From Thuidium tamariscinum (Eukaryota > Streptophyta > Bryopsida > Hypnales > Thuidiaceae): a stretch of DNA of 64,000 nt. Each line of letters starts with the position of its first letter. Position 1 is the stretch's first letter. Below the pieces are notes generated by a model, which had not been told where the DNA came from, made no database searches, and was given only the letters and a program-made list of their open reading frames with translations. This document shows, piece after piece, positions 59,990 through 64,000 of the stretch. The stretch spans positions 7,455,501 through 7,519,500 of the forward strand of contig OX344749.2 of NCBI GenBank assembly GCA_947034885.2, given 5' to 3'. A program made the translations under genes and the position numbers.

Positions 59990-60107
59990 TTTGCGATTGG
60001 AGTTTGGAGAGTTTGGAGGCATTTAATATACCATTGGAAAGGTATTCAAAATACCTTTCCAATGGTGTATTACATGCGTCTAAATTCTCAGAACTCCAAT
60101 TGCTAAA
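59990..60107. repeat. Hairpin unit 3
   Basis: The centre CCATTGGAAAGGTAT / ATACCTTTCCAATGG is a perfect inverted repeat. The outer arms GCGATTGGAGTTTGG and AGAACTCCAATTGC are imperfect. Confidence 0.8.
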
Positions 60108-60700
60108 TTAGAAAAAAGTTGACATCCACACTTATGCTTTTTAAGGTCTATGCCCTAGCATCCCCGCCCTATTGCAAACCCGCATTAATGTTCACGCTTG
60201 TTCTTACCGTCCCCGCCCGGCCAGAAGACGTTCCCACTACGTTCACAACGTTCCCGCCCGTTCCGATCTTTGCTCGCATATTTGCGTTCATGTTGGCTAT
60301 TACTGTCCCCGCCCTAACGTCCGTGCCTTAGATCCAACGTGGAATGACACATTACGTAGTGGAGGTAAATCATAGTAACTTCTATTTGCCTTCGGAAATT
60401 TCAATGGTCTAGGAAATGGAAGCCACCCGGATCGTTTGTCCGTCCTGTCTGGTTCACTCCTCCACCCGTTCCATCCGATCACCTCTGCCCGTCCAATATG
60501 ACAACCTTAATATGGCAAGGGTAGTGCCATGAAAATAAATAAAAATTTGGACTTCTTTTTATAGTTCAGGACCCCAATTTTATTTATTTTTTAATTTATG
60601 GGGTGAAAATGCTAGCTTGACAACTCCCGACCATTTCCAGAATTGTTTTGGAAATAGTCCCGAAACAACCCTTTAGAAGCCTCATATTTCTTCTAATGCC

Positions 60701-61068
60701 TTGGTCCTTTGAAGATTGATTGAATTTTAAAAAAAATTCTAAATGTCAATACTTTATTTCAATTTATAAGTTTGACCAATAACCATAGCAAATGATTTTT
60801 TAGTTATAGAATGATATAGAAAGTTGATTTGGACTATGGTGCTTTTTGTCCCACAATATAATGTATAAATTTGGTCTAATTATAAGATCTTTAGTATTTA
60901 AAATGATTTTTCTTCACTTTTTCTTCAAAAATTTATGGTACTTATTTAGATCTTTGCAAATATCCAAAAATTTAATGAATTAAAGAAGGCATGTGATTTC
61001 TTTAGTGAAAATTAGAGTGGAATAATTGCCATCTAATTATATTGGAATGAAGATGAGAAATTAAAATT
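60701..61068. other. Gene-free spacer
   Basis: AT-rich, nothing recognised. Confidence 0.45.
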
Positions 61069-61436
61069 ATTAAAGCTTGACTACTTGATTTCAAGTAAAA
61101 TGTATTTTAGGGATGTATGGCTTACATGCCTTTGAAAATTATTAACCCTTAAACGTCGAAGAGGACGTTTTGCGTCCGTATAATGAGAGAGAATCTTCCC
61201 TTGTAGAATGGAAGTGCAACTATTGATCCTTGGTTTTAGGGGTGGAAAGGGGAAATCTTCTACAAGGCTTTGACTTCCAATGAATATATTTGGCTTTTCC
61301 AAAGTAGATGATGTCACATGGAATCAAAATGCATGATTTCCATGGTCACCAGTCCGTCGTTCAAGGGTTAAAGCTTGACTACTTGGTTTCAAGTAAAATG
61401 TATTTTAGGGATGCATGACTTACATGCCTTTGAAAT
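61069..61436 (+). repeat. 69-bp direct repeats flanking a short TTAA element
   Basis: A 69-bp sequence beginning TTAAAGCTTGACTACTTG occurs at 61069-61137 and again at 61368-61436 with only a few substitutions. The short TTAACCC-family element occupies the space between them. Confidence 0.88.
61142..61368 (+). mobile_element. TTAA-flanked, piggyBac-like mini-element
   Basis: About 226 bp. The inverted ends TTAACCCTTAAACG and CGTTCAAGGGTTAA include TTAA at both borders. The right part matches the end of the longer copy at 54986-55939, so this is an internally deleted derivative. Confidence 0.65.
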
Positions 61437-62400
61437 GAAGTTATGATAAAATTAAGCAACATTCTTTTGAAAGATAATTGCATGTATGTGTACATTGTAG
61501 TTTAAAACATCTTAATATAAACCAAATGCACTTACAAAGGAGTTTATAGACCTTCAACTTCAAATTGCAATAAAAAAAATATTAATCTTCGGGATTGCTT
61601 AAAGTTTCTATACAATAAGAAAAATAATAATAATAAAATTATATATATATATAATCTAAAATATGAGGTTAAAGGGCATTACATGTATAATCCCAATTAA
61701 TTTATGGCTTCTAAAAATCTACTTTGCAACTTTTTGAAATGAATTTTTATTCATTTTTCTGCCAAGCTCTTGTGTATTTGAAGCTCATTTTCAAAAGAAC
61801 CTCAACACTAAAAAATTGAAATTTGCAATGAACACAATTGCCAAAAATCTTGAATAGAAATAAAATTATCATTCATCTACAAAATATGATTTTTGATGCT
61901 AAAAATAAACTTTAAAAAGAATTAGTCGAAAGAAAAAAATACTAAAAATTGTAACTTGGTATGGTTTTATTTAACTTCAAAGTTTTGTTGACACTAGAAT
62001 TTGGTGTCTCAAGTATTTAGGGATTAAGGTGGGAGAACCTAAAATCATCAATATAAGCAATTTAGCATATTTCGAGGCATCTTTTTTTAAAAATAATATT
62101 TTGTGAGTGAAAATCATCAATATAAAAAAAGGATTTCTTAGATGTCATTTGTAGTTTCTATAATTTTTCAAAGTGTTGGTTGCCTAAACCAATGAAAACA
62201 TTTGGATGACACGTTCACCATGTTGTATGTGTAGGTCTATTTTGACAAGTTCATGTCGAAATATTTTACTTTTCTTAGTTCAACAAATGGACATGCACAT
62301 AGGAATTTTTTTGTTTTCAGCAATTTATGAGGACACTCCTAATTTTGAATTGAGTCTTTCTATTTTGCATACATGTGTTCTTTTTTCTAATTTTTCTCAA
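61437..62400. other. Gene-free spacer with TTAACCC-family fragment
   Basis: 61660-62027 resembles the elements at 8461 and 30046, ending in TATTTAGGGATTAA. Otherwise AT-rich, no gene. Confidence 0.45.
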
Positions 62401-62614
62401 AAATAAAATTTCAATAATTTTTTAAATTTCAACATCTTCCAAATTTTTTGAGCTATTTACAAAACTGACCTACATGTATGATAGTCTAAAGACATAATTG
62501 GGTGAATCTACAGACAAAGAATAGAAACAGGTGCGAGAATGGGTGTTTCTGCCTAAACTAAATTGTTGGCCAAATAAGATCCCTGAACGATTCTCAAAGT
62601 AACGAGAAAACCGA

Positions 62615-62620
62615 CACGTG
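62615..62620. promoter_or_regulatory. G-box / ABRE-like site in VPS26 promoter or leader
   Basis: CACGTG within ACACGTGGC, about 220 bp upstream of the VPS26 ATG. This is a common plant bZIP-binding element; function inferred from motif and position only. Confidence 0.4.
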
Positions 62621-62836
62621 GCTGGATGGATGAATGAAAGTGAGAGCCTTACGAACTGAACTGACGGACGGAAGCACTGCACAACGACTTCCCGTCAAGC
62701 GGAGAAGTCTGGTGCCTTCAGCATTTTCTCGCAGAAGTCCCCTTCGTGAATCATCTCATCGCTCGATCGATTGCAGGGACTCTGCTATCGATAGTCCTTG
62801 CTTTGCCGACTCATAGATTCGCAGCGATCAAGTGCA

Positions 62837-63978
62837 ATGGTAAGCTCTGATGTTTTCCGTTTTCTTAGGCGCTCTGTTGATTCTTAAGTTTTGAAACAAC
62901 TGTGTATTAATTGGGGCGTTTACTCGGGGTTTTAGGAACCCTAGTTCAGTGGTTATTTTGTGATCCAATTTGAACCTTCACTGAAGATCCATCTATGAAT
63001 TTATTTTTTGAGTTTTCTGTGGTATCAGTCGGGGTTTGAGAATTTTGCTGTTGTGGCCAATTGTCTGTCTTATTAGGCAGGGACTCCCCAAATCGCCATT
63101 ATTGGCGATGTGCATAGATTTTTTTATAAGGTTGATTAGTTTTTATTATTTACATTATTACATGTACTTGTTAGCAAATGAACGAGGATTCTGATGCGCC
63201 CAGGAATGCGTTGGATTCGCCGTGCAATAGTCATGGAGGTTTAAGGTTTTCTTGGTAGATGACCTGAAACTGACTGTCTAATAGATGTTTAGGTTCTTTG
63301 TATCCTGTTACAGTAGTGTATTGTGTCCGTTGTCTAAGATTTTAGGGTGGCGATTTTGTCACACTGGCGATTTTGAGTGTTCCTGAATTTAAGCGTTGCT
63401 GAATCTTCTGGGTGCGTGTGTATAGAATTATTTAATTGGGGCATTCGGGGCCCCGTGTACTGTATCTATTGATTTTGCCGACGCCGAGACACGCAAGCAA
63501 GCGAGTGTCAAGAAGGAGAACGGACAGACTGTCTTGGTGCCTTTGTTTCTAGGGCAAGAAAGCATTGCCGGCGAGGTTAATTGCTCTTTTTTTGACAACT
63601 TCGTCGTGCTGAAACTTTTGTTCTAGGCCTTTTGTTTTGTCGGTTTTCTTGCAGCTTTGTGATGGAATGTGTAGTTTGAACAGCTCTATGTGGTCGTCAT
63701 CTCATCTGATTCTCCGACTTTCATGCGAATTAATTCAGGTGCGAATTGACCCCATTCCTGGCAAGAAAGTTGAACACACGGGAGTGAAGATCGAGCTTCT
63801 AGGACAAATTGGTACTAATACTATCACTTTAACTTGTCAGCGCTGAATTCTAATGGGAGTACAAATCTAGTTACTCGTGTGATTTGTTTTGCTTAGTATT
63901 TGTAGCCTGATCTGTTTATTGAACGTTGTGCAGAGCTATACTTTGACAGGGGCAGTTTCTATGATTTTACATCTCTTG
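62837..63978 (+). CDS. VPS26: VPS26 retromer subunit, 5' part (gene continues beyond window)
   Basis: VPS26 is the arrestin-fold subunit of the retromer core, which recycles sorting receptors from endosomes. Coding exons visible are 62837-62839 (only the ATG), 63426-63575, 63739-63811 and 63934-63978; the gene runs off the right edge. Introns are GTAAGC...TATAG, GTTAAT...TTCAG and GTACTA...TGCAG, and a fourth begins GTGAGT at 63979. The joined frame gives M then NYLIGAFGAPCTVSIDFAD, KKENGQTVLVPLF, PGKKVEHTGVKIELLGQI and ELYFDRGSFYDFTSL, the highly conserved VPS26 N-terminus (about 90 residues seen of the usual ~300). All exon phases agree. The start is fixed by the conserved MNYL; the first intron sits directly after the ATG. 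A 60-codon upstream frame (62634-62816) lies in the presumed leader. Confidence 0.93.
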
Positions 63979-64000
63979 GTGAGTGGGCATCTGCTCCTTG

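Larger units (their letters stand above)
57280..60508. mobile_element. Foldback / Mutator-like non-autonomous element
   Basis: Flanked by the perfect 9-bp duplication AATATGGCA (57271-57279 and 60509-60517). The ends are inverted: GGGTTGTCATAGTGGATGG at the left and CCGTCCAATATGACAACC at the right. Long, diverged inverted arms of several hundred bp follow. They contain degenerate GC-rich units (GGACGGGGACGCTAGGGCG-like and their complements) and copies of a ~110-bp hairpin. A 9-bp target duplication with long repeat-rich inverted arms fits Mutator-like/foldback elements. The interior (57.8-59.5 kb) has no transposase and shows partial duplications such as 57785-57960 against 59335-59480. Confidence 0.78.
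57186..60700. mobile_element. Tourist-like MITE, copy 3, split by a 3.2-kb insertion
   Basis: 57186-57279 matches the first third, and 60518-60700 the remainder, of the 260-bp MITE at 40520-40779 in reverse orientation. The left end reads CATTACAAGAGATTTGAGGGG and the right end GAAGCCTCATATTTCTTCTAATG. The split point carries a 9-bp duplication made by the inserted element. Confidence 0.75.

Noticed and set aside
1-64000. tRNA, rRNA or organelle-derived insertions
   Set aside because: No convincing tRNA clover-leaf, rRNA or plastid/mitochondrial gene sequence was seen on reading, though short fragments could be missed.

Overview
The window is nuclear DNA of a land plant. The evidence is a plant-type canonical poly(A) polymerase, an APY7-like apyrase, a spliced VPS26 retromer gene, a spliced acidic protein that begins MPSGPKKR and ends in a Cys-Cys motif, GT-AG introns, TTTAGGG-type repeat units and plant-style transposon remnants. 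The background is very AT-rich and gene-poor (about five gene loci in 64 kb). The decayed hAT-type transposase is of a kind I associate with bryophytes, lycophytes and conifers. A moss-like genome is my best guess, but the species is not established.

Layout. (1) About 1-3480 and about 31660-35697 are the two arms of a large inverted duplication separated by about 28 kb. Each arm carries the same intronless, GC-rich poly(A) polymerase gene, in tail-to-tail (convergent) orientation. The left copy loses its first 56 codons to the window edge; the right copy is complete (591 aa). Wherever I compared them, the gene, its 3' flank and the sequence up to about 2640 match base for base. The remaining inner part of the arms is clearly diverged and carries indels. 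This abrupt change suggests recent arm-to-arm gene conversion on an older inverted duplication. (2) The spacer (3480-31660) is AT-rich repeat graveyard. It holds inverted pairs of dispersed repeats, a possible retrotransposon gag remnant, a telomere-like palindrome, a hAT-type transposase pseudogene split by insertions, one intact intronless apyrase gene (20375-22438, minus) with a higher-GC 5' flank, and a 1.4-kb inverted array of ~177-bp units. (3) 36-50 kb is mostly gene-free and rich in small non-autonomous DNA transposons: Tourist-like, TA-flanked and CACTA-type MITEs, a nested MITE cluster and a 68-bp tandem repeat. It also has one unexplained higher-GC island (46.6-47.8 kb). (4) 50901-54219 is a three-exon gene for a 762-aa acidic, serine-rich, probably disordered protein. 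(5) 55-62 kb holds a TTAA-flanked, piggyBac-like repeat family and a 3.2-kb foldback/Mutator-like element with a perfect 9-bp target duplication, inserted in a Tourist-like MITE and itself carrying a CACTA-type MITE. (6) 62837 to the right edge is the 5' part of VPS26, whose first intron starts directly after the ATG.

The genes do not form one pathway. They are independent housekeeping or membrane-traffic genes: mRNA polyadenylation, NTP/NDP hydrolysis in the endomembrane system, retromer sorting and an unknown acidic protein. The most notable biology is genome structure: the homogenised poly(A) polymerase palindrome and the transposon stratigraphy with target-site duplications.
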